From NCBI GenBank assembly GCA_003451675.1, contig DMCY01000060.1, positions 1 to 22,029 of the forward strand: DNA of 22,029 nucleotides, written 5' to 3'. The first letter of the stretch is position 1, and each line of letters starts with the position of its first letter. The notes under the pieces are model-generated. The model did not search any database, was not told the origin of the DNA, and saw nothing but the letters and a program-made list of their open reading frames with translations. This stretch comes from Candidatus Atribacteria bacterium. GTDB lineage: Bacteria > Atribacterota > JS1 > SB-45 > 34-128. This document shows positions 7,948 to 16,417 of this stretch, piece by piece. The position numbers were made by a program, and so were the translations under genes.

Positions 7948-8158
7948 TTAGTTACTTAGTTACATGGTTAGTTGGTTAACTGGTTAATTAAAGAAATAGC
8001 AGGTTGATTGACGAACCAGCTAACTTTTTCCACTCTACGCTTTTCTTCTTTACTACATACTGTATACTCGATACTGTTTTATCTTCTGACTCCCGGTTTT
8101 TATCTTCTCTAATTTCTTAACTAGCTAACCAGGTAACCAAGTAACTAGTTAACTAATT
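7948..8158. repeat. Composite spacer between ispE and ispF
   Basis: GTTA-type octamers (ttagttac, ttggttaa) at 7948-7987, heptamers of the types ctgtata and ctcgata at about 8050-8090, and TAAC-type octamers (ggtaacca, gttaacta) at 8116-8158. The ispE stop codon (8157-8159) falls on the end of the right arm. No gene is seen. Confidence 0.75.
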
Positions 8159-9014
8159 AGATAGTCTGCACTGTCCAGATTGATTTATATTCTGATTTTA
8201 ATTTTTCGTAAATCTTTAAAGCCTGTTCTTTGTTTTGAGCAATTCCAAAAACTGTAGGGCCGCTGCCGGACATAAGAGCACCCAAAGCACCTTCTTCTAT
8301 TAATCTATCTTTAATTTTTCCAATTTCCGGGTATTTTTCAATTATTAACCCTTCAAAAGAATTAAATAGATTTTTTGCAATTCCCTGAAGCTCCCTCACT
8401 TTTAGGGCTTTAAGCATGGCTTTGGTATTATTCTTCTCCTTCTTAATCCGGTCTAAATCAAGATTATTATAAGCCCACTTGGTGGGTATTTCAAAACCAG
8501 GATTTATTATTATAATCCATAGGAGTGGATTGATAAGAGGTAGAGGAGTTACCTTTTCCCCTTTATGATAAGCAAGAGCAGTACCATTTTGTATGCAAAA
8601 AGGGACATCCATTCCCAATTCTTCTCCTATTTCCCTTAAATCCTTATTGCTTAAATTCAAAGCAAAAAGTTTATTTATTCCTACTAAAATAGAGGCGGAA
8701 TTAGCAGAACCACCCGCCATCCCGCTGGCTAAAGGAATTTTTTTATCAATTTCTATTTTGACTCCCTTTGTTATTCTATATCGGTTAAGAATCTTCTCTG
8801 CTGACCTATAGGTTAAACTTTGGGAATCGACGGGAACCAGAGGATGACTGCATTTTATCTTTATTCCTTCTTTTTCTTCCTTAATAAATATTTTGTCAGC
8901 AAGGTTAATAGATTGCATTATGGTCTCTATATCATGATATCCATCCTGACGCTTCGCCAGTATATTTAGAGTAAGATTTATCTTGGAATAGCTATCTATT
9001 TCGATTTTATTCAT
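8157..9014 (-). CDS. ispE: 4-diphosphocytidyl-2-C-methyl-D-erythritol kinase
   Basis: IspE phosphorylates the 2-hydroxyl of CDP-methylerythritol with ATP (fourth MEP step). It is a GHMP kinase of 285 residues. Motif 1 is seen at SYSKINLTLNI with catalytic Lys11. The Gly-rich ATP loop is IPLASGMAGGSANSAS (about 90-105). The GMDVPFC segment carries the catalytic Asp. Motif 3 is GALMSGSGPTVFG near the C-terminus. The loop reads GMAGGSAN, not the more usual GLGGGSSD, a variant known in the family. The ATG overlaps the ispD stop as ATGA, so translation is probably coupled. Confidence 0.96.
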   Translation of the reverse strand: MNKIEIDSYSKINLTLNILAKRQDGYHDIETIMQSINLADKIFIKEEKEGIKIKCSHPLVPVDSQSLTYRSAEKILNRYRITKGVKIEIDKKIPLASGMAGGSANSASILVGINKLFALNLSNKDLREIGEELGMDVPFCIQNGTALAYHKGEKVTPLPLINPLLWIIIINPGFEIPTKWAYNNLDLDRIKKEKNNTKAMLKALKVRELQGIAKNLFNSFEGLIIEKYPEIGKIKDRLIEEGALGALMSGSGPTVFGIAQNKEQALKIYEKLKSEYKSIWTVQTI

Positions 9015-9718
9015 AATTTAAACTTAAATCCAAATCCTTTCTTTAAAAAAATCTCCGCCACAATTATATCAAAAGGAGTAGTTATTTTAATATTTTCCTC
9101 TGAGCCTATTACCAATTTTACTTTGTGTCCATATCTTTCTACAATCGCAGCATCGTCTGTGGCTAAATATTTATCTTTAAAAGCCCGATGATAGGCAGGT
9201 AAAATTATATCATATTTAAAAGTTTGGGGAGTTTGAGCTCTCCATATCTTTTCTCGATTGAGAGTTTTATTTATAAAAAAATTATTTTCACTCTTTTTTA
9301 CAGTATCTTTAATGGGAATAGCGGCAATCGCTGCTCCGTATTTCTGTGCTTTTTCAATTGAATCCCGGATGATAGTTTCTTCAACTAGAGGACGGGCACC
9401 GTCGTGAATTACCACTATATCTGTATCCTTATCCAACGCCTTAATGCCATTATATACTGAATCCTGCCTGGTCTCTCCTCCATCAACTAATTCTTGAACT
9501 TTAGGAAAATTGTATTTTAATATTATATTTTTATGACATATCTCCTTTTCCTTAGGGCTAACTATGAGATATATTTTATCAATTAATTTACATTTTTCAA
9601 ATTTTTCAATAGTATAGGCTAAAATATGTTTGCCAGAAATATGAATGAAAGGCTTACTTATCCTGGCATTCATTCTTTTACCCTTGCCGGCAGCCGCGAT
9701 TAGAGCTACTATTTTCAT
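9011..9718 (-). CDS. ispD: 2-C-methyl-D-erythritol 4-phosphate cytidylyltransferase
   Basis: IspD transfers CMP from CTP to methylerythritol 4-phosphate (third MEP step). Residues 6-17 (LIAAAGKGKRMN) form the CTP-binding Gly-rich loop, followed by the SKPF lysine. VDGGETRQDSVYNGI, VVIHDGARPLV, AIPIKDTVK, RAQTPQTF and ATDDAAIVE are all typical. The length of 235 residues is normal. The ATG is preceded by a weak GGGG-type site. The gene opens the ispD-ispE-ispF cluster and lies downstream of a 374-base gap containing a large hairpin element, so a promoter may be in that gap, though none is clear. Confidence 0.97.
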   Translation of the reverse strand: MKIVALIAAAGKGKRMNARISKPFIHISGKHILAYTIEKFEKCKLIDKIYLIVSPKEKEICHKNIILKYNFPKVQELVDGGETRQDSVYNGIKALDKDTDIVVIHDGARPLVEETIIRDSIEKAQKYGAAIAAIPIKDTVKKSENNFFINKTLNREKIWRAQTPQTFKYDIILPAYHRAFKDKYLATDDAAIVERYGHKVKLVIGSEENIKITTPFDIIVAEIFLKKGFGFKFKL

Positions 9719-9755
9719 CTTTCAACCCCATTAATTGATTTAGTTAGCTGGTTAG

Positions 9756-9899
9756 CTAGTGCTAAGTTAAATAAAGTATGTTATATTTCTTGAGATTGCT
9801 TCGTCGCTTTGCTCCTCGCAATGACACCCGGTATTTTGTCATTGCGAGCGTTAGCGAAGCAATCTCAAAACTATCTTACCTTGGTTAACTTAGCACTAG
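9756..9899. mobile_element. Nested inverted-repeat (MITE-like) element
   Basis: Outer arms of 15 bases (9756-9770, ctagtgctaagttaa, and 9885-9899) are perfect reverse complements. Inside are a second pair of arms: gagattgcttcg... at 9792-9826 and tgtcattgcgag... at 9837-9866. The inner pair is the same type as the TCATTGCGAG elements near xerD, DUF3048 and exbB. The element lies upstream of ispD. It has no open frame, so any movement would need a transposase encoded elsewhere. Confidence 0.7.
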
Positions 9900-9959
9900 T
9901 TACCTGCTTATTTAGTTAAGGAAATAAAATCAAAACAAGTTAACTGAATTGATTGAGCG

Positions 9960-10116
9960 ACTGTATATTTAAATAAACTGTGTACCTTACATCTTGCAAC
10001 TATTAACTGAAAACTAATTTCCTTATCTAAAAACTAAAAACCATAAACCTAAAACCAATTTTGTATTTTGTATTTATGCTAACGACTATTCACTATTCAC
10101 TAACGACTAATTCATT
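9960..10116. repeat. Heptamer arrays at the 3' end of the S55-like gene
   Basis: The rest of the 374-base gap 9719-10092 consists of 7-bp-phased words: about 9985-10020 (ttaactg type), 10025-10055 (aaaaact, taaaacc types) and 10086-10115 (ctattca, ctaacga types). The last stretch is identical over 30 bases to 17577-17606 at the 3' end of xerD. It overlaps the last seven codons of the S55-like gene. No gene is present in the gap. Confidence 0.7.
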
Positions 10117-11931
10117 TTTAATTGTAAAAGGAATTTCCAGGTATCCTTCAATAACCATATCTGTTTCGATCTTAGAAATTAGCAAGTTCTCTTCTTCTTC
10201 CTTTTTCTTTAGGCCATCCTCGGAAGTCTCTTTCTCAGAGGTTAATTCATCCGAATAAATTATTACTTCTCCAATAATTTGATTACCTCTTGACCTATCA
10301 GAAATATCCTTAAGGATCTCTTCCAAACTTTTGTAATCCTGTTTACCATCATTAACAAACTTTTCTTGTTGATTATCTAACTCTCCTCCTCCGTTTACCA
10401 TTAATAAAGCTTCGCCTGGAGGTGTATCGGAAGGAATCTGAATAATCATCGTCTTTTCAATTAAATCTCCCCGAAAAGGTCTAATCTTAATTTTCGCTTC
10501 AAGGTAATCTCCTGGCTTAATTGAGGAATCTTCTAATACAATTTCTTCTATCTTACCAATTTTCTTTTTATTATCTATTTTAATATCGATATCTATCTCG
10601 GTCAAATTTACCATCTCAAAATAATTGTTTACAATTAAATCAATAATCTCGGGTATCTCAGTGATAGCCTGAATAGCTATATCACTTGAACTATAGTACA
10701 TGTTCTTCCGGACAAGTTCTTGTCCTTCTCTCTCACCTTTTATTTCTATCTCTACCTGAGCGGTCCCTAATCCTATTCTATCCAGAGCATTATCTATAGC
10801 CTGCACAGCTATATTAGAAACCAGGGGCTCTAACAGATCATAATCATTAATTATCTGGACTCCTGTTTGGTAAGATAGTTCTGTATTAATATTCGTTACT
10901 TGTATTTTAAGCGGAATAATTCGAGGGTAAGAATTCAGTATCGCCAATATGCCTGCCTCTCTATCCTGGACAATCTTGCCTACTAAATTTAAAGGAGCAC
11001 CTAATTTAAAGGGCATAACCATATTAGGCAAACTATGATAGATATATACTTCAGAAAGAAGAAATGAAACTTCACCTTTTTTCAAAAAGGGGTGCCCTAA
11101 AGCCAGGACCTTATCTCCCTCTCGATAAGTTACTGTTCCGATAGAAGTAATATTGACATCTCCCCGAGTCAATTGTATTCCTATGGCAGAACCGGCTTCT
11201 ATTTTATTGGAAGGTCTTTCTCCTACCTCTTGAAAGTTTATATCGATATTTTCGCTAAACCCGATTCCCTGAATAGGCATAAGATTAAATTTTTTTAGAG
11301 AACTACTTAATCTCTCTAAAGTTCTACCTTTAATGCCGTTTATAATAATCGGTGAAACTATCGGATAAAAGAGAATTTCCTCTCTGTCTGCTAATTCTTG
11401 AAAACTGTTATTCTTCACAATATTTTTTACTATTATTTTATTTGTCTTTTCCTCTATAAAATACAAAGAATTATCAATTTTATATTCTTGTAATGCAGTC
11501 TGGTTATTTTCATAAGAGAGATTAAGTATTTCTAACATTTCTTGAATAGGGGTGATTAGACAGAGGTTGTGTTCGCTCATTTCCCAGGCATAAGATACAG
11601 CTCCAATCAATCTGTCATCTATATAGACCGGGCTACCACTCATTCCTTCTGAAATACCGCCACTCTCTTTAATCTTATCTCCACTTAAATTGGCTAATAT
11701 AAAATGACTGATTCCGCCTTCGCCTTTAACTATATCAATGATATCCACCTGAAAAGTCTCTATCTGTGTTCCGTAAAAAACGGTTTTTCCTATCCCCTTC
11801 ATCCCCGGCTTTATCTCTGAAACTGGCATAAAAATAGCCTGGCTAAAGGCTAAATTTATACCAGTACTAAATAAAATTAATAAAATAAAAATAATTTTTA
11901 TACAAATATTTCTATTTAATTTTATCTTCAT
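10093..11931 (-). CDS. Secreted SpoIVB/S55-type serine peptidase domain protein
   Basis: A 612-residue protein with an N-terminal signal peptide (hydrophobic residues about 11-30, ending AFS). Residues about 35-115 contain FMPVSEIKPGMKGIGKTVF and then SEGMSGSPVYIDDRLIGAV (Ser98 as probable nucleophile). Residues about 245-310 contain GTVTYREGDKVLALGHPF (His280). Both blocks match the S55 domain of SpoIVB, a secreted signalling peptidase of sporulation. Here the Ser block precedes the Gly-His-Pro block, unlike B. subtilis SpoIVB. The C-terminal 250 residues are of unknown fold and end in an acidic/Lys-rich stretch. No sporulation genes are nearby, so a sporulation role is not implied. ATG start with AAGGGG. 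The last seven residues are encoded by a dispersed repeat. Confidence 0.8.
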   Translation of the reverse strand: MKIKLNRNICIKIIFILLILFSTGINLAFSQAIFMPVSEIKPGMKGIGKTVFYGTQIETFQVDIIDIVKGEGGISHFILANLSGDKIKESGGISEGMSGSPVYIDDRLIGAVSYAWEMSEHNLCLITPIQEMLEILNLSYENNQTALQEYKIDNSLYFIEEKTNKIIVKNIVKNNSFQELADREEILFYPIVSPIIINGIKGRTLERLSSSLKKFNLMPIQGIGFSENIDINFQEVGERPSNKIEAGSAIGIQLTRGDVNITSIGTVTYREGDKVLALGHPFLKKGEVSFLLSEVYIYHSLPNMVMPFKLGAPLNLVGKIVQDREAGILAILNSYPRIIPLKIQVTNINTELSYQTGVQIINDYDLLEPLVSNIAVQAIDNALDRIGLGTAQVEIEIKGEREGQELVRKNMYYSSSDIAIQAITEIPEIIDLIVNNYFEMVNLTEIDIDIKIDNKKKIGKIEEIVLEDSSIKPGDYLEAKIKIRPFRGDLIEKTMIIQIPSDTPPGEALLMVNGGGELDNQQEKFVNDGKQDYKSLEEILKDISDRSRGNQIIGEVIIYSDELTSEKETSEDGLKKKEEEENLLISKIETDMVIEGYLEIPFTIKNELVVSE

Positions 11932-11944
11932 CTTTCCCCTTCTT

Positions 11945-12096
11945 ATGGTTAGCTAGTTACTTAGTTAATTGGTTAGTTAGTTAATAATATAAATATAAGA
12001 TATTAGTTTTAAATATAAGATAAAAGTTTATTTAATTAGCTGATTTGATATTAACCAGGTAACTAGGTAACCCAAGTAAATTGGCTGTTAGCCAAT
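11945..12096. repeat. Spacer with paired 8-bp arrays
   Basis: GTTA-type octamers (atggttag, ttagttaa) at 11945-11984 and TAAC-type octamers (attaacca, ggtaacta) at about 12050-12075 flank an AT-rich centre. No gene is present. Confidence 0.7.
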
Positions 12097-12102
12097 TTAC
12101 TT
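12074..12102 (-). terminator. Hairpin over the mreB stop codon
   Basis: Perfect 13-base arms (12074-12086 aagtaaattggct and 12090-12102) with a 3-base loop. The mreB stop (12097-12099) lies in the stem. On the minus transcript there is no long U-run after the stem (the arm ends TTTACTT), so it is a weak candidate for an intrinsic terminator and may equally be an mRNA 3'-end stabiliser. Confidence 0.45.
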
Positions 12103-13113
12103 GTACGAACTTACTAATCCACTCCTAAGCACATGGATATTGTCCAAGACTGTTCCTGCACCTAAAGCAACACATGAAATTGGATTTTCAGCTAAATAAA
12201 CTGGTATTCCAGTTACTTCAGTTAACAAGTCATCGAAATTTCTCAACAATGCTCCTCCACCGGTGATAATAATTCCTTTATCAGCGATATCAGCAGCTAA
12301 TTCAGGAGGAATTTTCTCCATAACTGTTTTAACTCCCTCTATTATGATCTTCAATGAAGGAGAAATGGATTTTAGCACTTCATTAGAGCCGATCGAAATA
12401 CTTTTAGGCAACCCGGATACTAAATCTCTCCCTCTTATTTCGGTAAACAATTCTTCTTCTAATTCCATTGCAGTACCGATTTCAATCTTTAAAGTTTCAG
12501 CGGTTTTTTCGCCAATCATTAACCTGTATTTTTCTTTAATATATTTAATAATATTTTCATCAAAATCATTACCGGCTACTCTCAATGATTCACTGACCAC
12601 GATTCCGCCTAAAGAGATAACGGCGATATCTGCGGTTCCTCCCCCCACGTCAACAATCATATTGCCACAAGGTTCACTAATATCTAAGCCAGCCCCAATA
12701 GCTGCTGCCATCGGTTCTTCAATTAAATAAGCTTTCCTTGCTCCAGCCTGCATAGCTGCTTCTATCGCTGCTCTTTTTTCTACTTCTGTTCCTCCCGACG
12801 GTACGCAAATTACTACCTGAGGACGGAACACCTTACTGTTACCACAAACTTTTCTGATAAAATAACTCAACATCTTCTCTGTTATCTCATAATCGGCGAT
12901 AACTCCGCTCTTCATAGGTTGAATAGCAATTATGTTTCCCGGCGTCTTCCCTAACATTTGTTTGGCTTCTTCTCCCACAGCTAAAACTTTTCCGCTATCT
13001 CTTAAAATAGAGACTACCGAAGGTTCCTGAAGGACAATTCCTTTCCCCTTCTGATAGATTAAAACACTTACGGTACCCAGGTCTATGCCCAGACTTCTAT
13101 CCATTCCTAGCAT
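12097..13113 (-). CDS. mreB: Rod-shape actin homologue MreB/Mbl
   Basis: Bacterial actin that organises peptidoglycan elongation on the inner face of the cytoplasmic membrane. The 338 residues have the family landmarks: phosphate-1 loop at SLGIDLGTVSVLIY (residues 7-20), KGKGIVLQEPSVVSI, CVPSGGTEVEKRA, AYLIEEPMAAAIGAGLDI, VDVGGGTADIAVIS and IIITGGGALLRNFD. The phosphate-1 loop reads GTVSV instead of the usual GTANT or GTANV. ATG with GAGGAGG upstream. No mreC, mreD, pbp2 or rodA lies next to it, so this may be an Mbl-type paralogue; murA is directly upstream, which gives a cell-wall context. Confidence 0.93.
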   Translation of the reverse strand: MLGMDRSLGIDLGTVSVLIYQKGKGIVLQEPSVVSILRDSGKVLAVGEEAKQMLGKTPGNIIAIQPMKSGVIADYEITEKMLSYFIRKVCGNSKVFRPQVVICVPSGGTEVEKRAAIEAAMQAGARKAYLIEEPMAAAIGAGLDISEPCGNMIVDVGGGTADIAVISLGGIVVSESLRVAGNDFDENIIKYIKEKYRLMIGEKTAETLKIEIGTAMELEEELFTEIRGRDLVSGLPKSISIGSNEVLKSISPSLKIIIEGVKTVMEKIPPELAADIADKGIIITGGGALLRNFDDLLTEVTGIPVYLAENPISCVALGAGTVLDNIHVLRSGLVSSYK

Positions 13114-13134
13114 GTTTATCTTCTCCTCCTCTAT

Positions 13135-13275
13135 TTAGTTAGTTGGTTAATTAGTTAACTGGTTAGTGGTTGGTTAGGTAGTTGATTTTTAGTTTTCAAC
13201 AAATCTTTATCTTCTTGAATTTAACTAATTAACCAGGTAACCAAGTAACTAGTTAACTAAATTAACTAAATTACT
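13135..13275. repeat. Spacer between murA and mreB with paired 8-bp arrays
   Basis: GTTA-type octamers at 13135-13182, a core at 13186-13223, and TAAC-type octamers at 13220-13275 ending at the murA stop. The core differs at only 3 of 38 positions from 14590-14627 in the next spacer, and 13121-13141, including the mreB ribosome-binding site, is identical to 14536-14556. Confidence 0.8.
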
Positions 13276-14533
13276 CTTTCACTCTCTTAATATCTGCTCT
13301 TAAGGAAGTTAGTTTTTCCTCTAACTTCACATATCCTCTATCTAAATGATAAATTCTACTTAATTCTGTAGTTCCTTCTGCTACTAAACCAGCTAACACT
13401 AAAGCTGCTCCCCCTCTTAAATCCGAAGCCATTACTGGGGCAGCACTTAACTCTTTTACTCCTTTAACAATAGTACTATGTCCTTCTACTTTAATATCCG
13501 CTCCCATTCTTATCAAATCACCGGTATGAACGAATCTATTCTCAAATACAGTCTCAGTAATAACACTGGTACCTTTTGCTACACAAGATAAAGCCATAAA
13601 CTGGGGTTGCATATCGGTGGGAAATCCAGGAAAAGGTAAAGTTTTAATATCTACTGCTTTAACTCTGTCTGGTCCTATTACTTTAATCAAATTCTTTTCT
13701 AACTCAATTCGTACCCCTGCTTCTTCTAACTTCACTATCAATGGTTTTAATAATAATGGATCAGCCTTTTCTATCAAAACATCTCCCTCCGTGATAGCAG
13801 CTGCTATCATATAGGTACCTGCTTCAATACGGTCAGGAATTATAGCATAATCAATTCCGTGTAATTCTTTTACTCCTTCTATTTTGATTAAATCAGTCCC
13901 TAATCCTTTAACTTTAGCACCCATTTTATTTAATAAACGCCCTAATTCTACTACTTCAGGGTCTTTGGCTGCATTTTCAATTGTAGTTATACCTTCCGCT
14001 AAGCAGGCAGCCATCATTATATTTTCAGTTGCTCCTAAACTGGGGAAATCTAAATATATATCATCTCCTTTTAATTTATTAACTTTCGCTTCAATATAAC
14101 CTTTTTCTACTTCAACTTGAGCACCTAAAGTTTCAAAGCCCTTTATATGATAATCAACCGGACGAGCACCAATAGCACAGCCACCAGGCAAAGATATTTT
14201 TGCTCTTTTTAAACGAGCCAGAAGTGGTCCCATCACCAAAATAGAAGCCCTCATCATTTTAACCAATTCGTAAGGTGCTTCACAATTATTAAAATTATCA
14301 GAATCAATATAAAGAGTATTATCTCCTTTCCATTCCACATTTACTCCTAATTTCCTTATAACTGCAGCCATGATATCAACATCGGTAAGACGAGGGACAT
14401 TCCTTAAAATACAAATATCTTTAGTTAACAAAGTTGCCGCCATAATAGATAAAGCTGAATTTTTTGCGCCATCAATTCTTACTGTACCTTGTAATCTATT
14501 CCCACCGGAAATAATAAGCTTTTCTGGATCCAA
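13271..14533 (-). CDS. murA: UDP-N-acetylglucosamine 1-carboxyvinyltransferase
   Basis: MurA transfers enolpyruvate from PEP to UDP-GlcNAc, the committed step of peptidoglycan synthesis in the cytosol. The protein has 420 residues. Lys24-Asn25 in GAKNSALSIM and the catalytic Cys119 in PGGCAIGARPVDYHIKG are present, so it should be fosfomycin-sensitive in type (Cys rather than Asp). The C-terminal motifs DLRGGAALVLAGL and YHLDRGYVKLEEKL are intact. The start is TTG at 14533, supported by GAGGAGG about 6 bases upstream and by homologue length. It precedes mreB by a 157-base repeat spacer. Confidence 0.97.
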   Translation of the reverse strand: MDPEKLIISGGNRLQGTVRIDGAKNSALSIMAATLLTKDICILRNVPRLTDVDIMAAVIRKLGVNVEWKGDNTLYIDSDNFNNCEAPYELVKMMRASILVMGPLLARLKRAKISLPGGCAIGARPVDYHIKGFETLGAQVEVEKGYIEAKVNKLKGDDIYLDFPSLGATENIMMAACLAEGITTIENAAKDPEVVELGRLLNKMGAKVKGLGTDLIKIEGVKELHGIDYAIIPDRIEAGTYMIAAAITEGDVLIEKADPLLLKPLIVKLEEAGVRIELEKNLIKVIGPDRVKAVDIKTLPFPGFPTDMQPQFMALSCVAKGTSVITETVFENRFVHTGDLIRMGADIKVEGHSTIVKGVKELSAAPVMASDLRGGAALVLAGLVAEGTTELSRIYHLDRGYVKLEEKLTSLRADIKRVKE

Positions 14534-14548
14534 TTTTCTCCTCCTCTA

Positions 14549-14667
14549 TTTAGTTAATTAGTTAACTGGCTAGTTAGTTGGTTGGTTGGTTTTTAGTTTC
14601 CGACAAATCTTTATCTACTTGAATTTAACCAAGTAACCAGGTAACCAAGTAACTAGCAAACTAATTT
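14549..14667. repeat. Spacer between mtnA and murA with paired 8-bp arrays
   Basis: GTTA-type octamers at about 14549-14590 (attagtta, gttggttg) and TAAC-type octamers at 14624-14667 (agtaacca, ggtaacca). The right array runs into the mtnA coding region, so the last residues and stop codon of MtnA (KLVC, TAG at 14653) are repeat-derived. Confidence 0.75.
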
Positions 14668-15681
14668 AATATTTTCTTCAAAAGGTTTTCTAATAATCCC
14701 CTTTTCAGTAATAATAGCCTCCACATAACCATTAGGAGTAAGATCAAAAGCCGGATTAAATACTTTTACTCCTGCAGGGGCCATCTGCTTACCCAATATA
14801 TGAGTAACTTCTTTAGGGTCCCTCTCTTCGATGGGAATTTCTCCCCCTGATTTTAGCGACATATCAATAGTAGATATCGGAGCAGCTACATAAAAGGGGA
14901 CTTTATTTTCACGGGCTAAAACAGATAAAGAATAAGTTCCGATTTTGTTTACCACATCACCATTTCGAGCAATACGATCTGCTCCGACTATGATTAAGTT
15001 TATCTTTTTTTGAGACATTAAAAAACCGGCCATATTATCAGCGATCAGAGTAAAGGGAATTTTTTCCTGCATTAATTCCCAGGCAGTAAGCCTTGTTCCC
15101 TGTAATACTGGTCTGGTTTCATCGACATAGACATGTATCTTCTTTCCTTCTTTGAAGGCAGTTCGAATCACCCCTAAAGCAGTACCATGATCTACAGTAG
15201 CCAGAGCCCCGGCATTACAGTGAGTAAGAATATTGTCCCCATTTTTAATTAATGAAGCTCCGTATCTTCCCATTGTCTTATTTATCTCTATATCTTCCCC
15301 TGCAATATTTTCGGCTTCCTGTAAGATTATATCTTTTAATCTAACTAAATCAACATCTTTTTTTATATTAATTAAATTCATCATTCTCTCTAAGGCCCAA
15401 AACAGATTAACTGCAGTAGGACGAGTAAGAACAAGACATTTTTTTGCTTTTTCCATATCCTGAATAAATATTTCATAATTTTCCGCTTTTGAAGAATAAG
15501 CAGCTAAAGCCATACCAAAAGCAGCGGCGACTCCAATTGCCGGTGCACCTCTTATTTTCATCTTCTTAATAGCTTCTGCTACTTCTTGATAAGTAGAACA
15601 ATTAATTATTTCGTATTTTTGAGGAAGTTTTCTCTGGTCGATTAGAAACACTTTCCCATCTTTCCATTCGATAGTTTTCAT
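14653..15681 (-). CDS. mtnA: S-methyl-5-thioribose-1-phosphate isomerase
   Basis: MtnA converts methylthioribose 1-phosphate to methylthioribulose 1-phosphate in salvage of S-methylthioadenosine. The protein has 342 residues. The family signatures are MKIRGAPAIGVAAAFG (41-56), ILTHCNAGALATVDHGTALG with catalytic Cys155, VYVDETRPVLQGTRLTAWEL, and IIVGADRIARNGDVVNKIGT with catalytic Asp235. These distinguish it from eIF2B subunits. Weak GGGAAAG site directly before the ATG. It lies two genes from a purine nucleoside phosphorylase that may supply its substrate. Later pathway genes (mtnB, mtnC, mtnD) are not in the window. A ribose-1,5-bisphosphate isomerase role is a less likely alternative. Confidence 0.95.
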   Translation of the reverse strand: MKTIEWKDGKVFLIDQRKLPQKYEIINCSTYQEVAEAIKKMKIRGAPAIGVAAAFGMALAAYSSKAENYEIFIQDMEKAKKCLVLTRPTAVNLFWALERMMNLINIKKDVDLVRLKDIILQEAENIAGEDIEINKTMGRYGASLIKNGDNILTHCNAGALATVDHGTALGVIRTAFKEGKKIHVYVDETRPVLQGTRLTAWELMQEKIPFTLIADNMAGFLMSQKKINLIIVGADRIARNGDVVNKIGTYSLSVLARENKVPFYVAAPISTIDMSLKSGGEIPIEERDPKEVTHILGKQMAPAGVKVFNPAFDLTPNGYVEAIITEKGIIRKPFEENIKLVC

Positions 15682-15697
15682 CTTTCCCTTTCTTTAG

Positions 15698-15956
15698 TCG
15701 TTAATTGGTTAGTTGGTTAATTAGTTACTTAGTTGATAAATTAATATCAAACCAACTAACTAATCTCACGAGATGCGAATTTAACTATCCGCCCCTACTC
15801 CTTTTTCTAAACTTGAAACTCGCAACCGTAATTTGTTACTAATTGCTCATTATTTATCTCTGTATTCTATTCTGGCTCCTGTCTGGCTCCTGGCTCCTGA
15901 ATACTGATTTTTATCTTTTATTCCCTTAACCAACTAACCAGGTAACCAGGTAACGG
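15698..15956. repeat. Composite spacer upstream of mtnA
   Basis: GTTA-type octamers (tggttagt, tagttact) at 15698-15737, short TAAC words at about 15748-15764, a long heptamer tract at about 15808-15910 in which the ggctcct unit recurs, and TAAC-type octamers (aactaacc, aggtaacc) at 15923-15956. No gene in the 277-base gap. Confidence 0.75.
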
Positions 15957-15958
15957 TT

Positions 15959-16417
15959 TTATACAAAATTAATTATTCCCAGACTGGCTAAAGTAACGAT
16001 TACTCCCGCTATCATAACCCCTCCCACTATTGTAGGGAAGGCATACCAAAACCTTATGCCAAAGATAAATGCAGCAGCTGACCCGGTCCAGGCCCCTGTT
16101 CCGGGAAGAGGAATAGCCACAAATAATAATAAAAATAAGGCTCCGTATTTTTCGAATCTTTCTTCGGTATTCCGACGTGTTCGTTTAAAAAGCCATTCAA
16201 AAAATACATCAAAATAATACCATTGACGCAAATATTCAGAAAAAGGTTTCAAAAAAAGCAATAAAAAAATTGCGGGTACTATATTCCCTAAAACTGCAAA
16301 GATATATGCCGAGAAAACAGGCATTTTATAAATTGTTAGAGCTATCGGAATGGCCCCCCTTAATTCGGTAATGGGCAAAGCAGAAAGAAGAGCTATTCTC
16401 AAACCATCATTAATCAA
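15959..16417 (-). CDS. Small multidrug-export-type membrane protein (COG2426)
   Basis: A 152-residue membrane protein with about four helices. LLSALPITELRGAIPIAL (residues 9-26), a basic ERFEKYGALFLLLFVAIPLPGTGAWTGSAAA stretch in the middle, and a glycine-rich last helix are the hallmarks of the putative small multi-drug export family. The family name is historical and transport has not been well shown. The start is TTG at 16417, overlapping the upstream phosphorylase gene by 8 bases; another in-frame TTG at 16402 is possible. Its overlap with punA suggests co-expression but not a known shared function. Confidence 0.85.
   Translation of the reverse strand: MINDGLRIALLSALPITELRGAIPIALTIYKMPVFSAYIFAVLGNIVPAIFLLLFLKPFSEYLRQWYYFDVFFEWLFKRTRRNTEERFEKYGALFLLLFVAIPLPGTGAWTGSAAAFIFGIRFWYAFPTIVGGVMIAGVIVTLASLGIINFV

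Noticed and set aside
10093..11931. Taking the S55-like gene as evidence of sporulation
   Set aside because: The domain occurs in non-sporulating phyla and no other sporulation gene is in the window.
12263..12730. A plus-strand open frame of 155 codons opposite mreB
   Set aside because: It is a shadow of the conserved MreB coding frame and has no recognisable domain.
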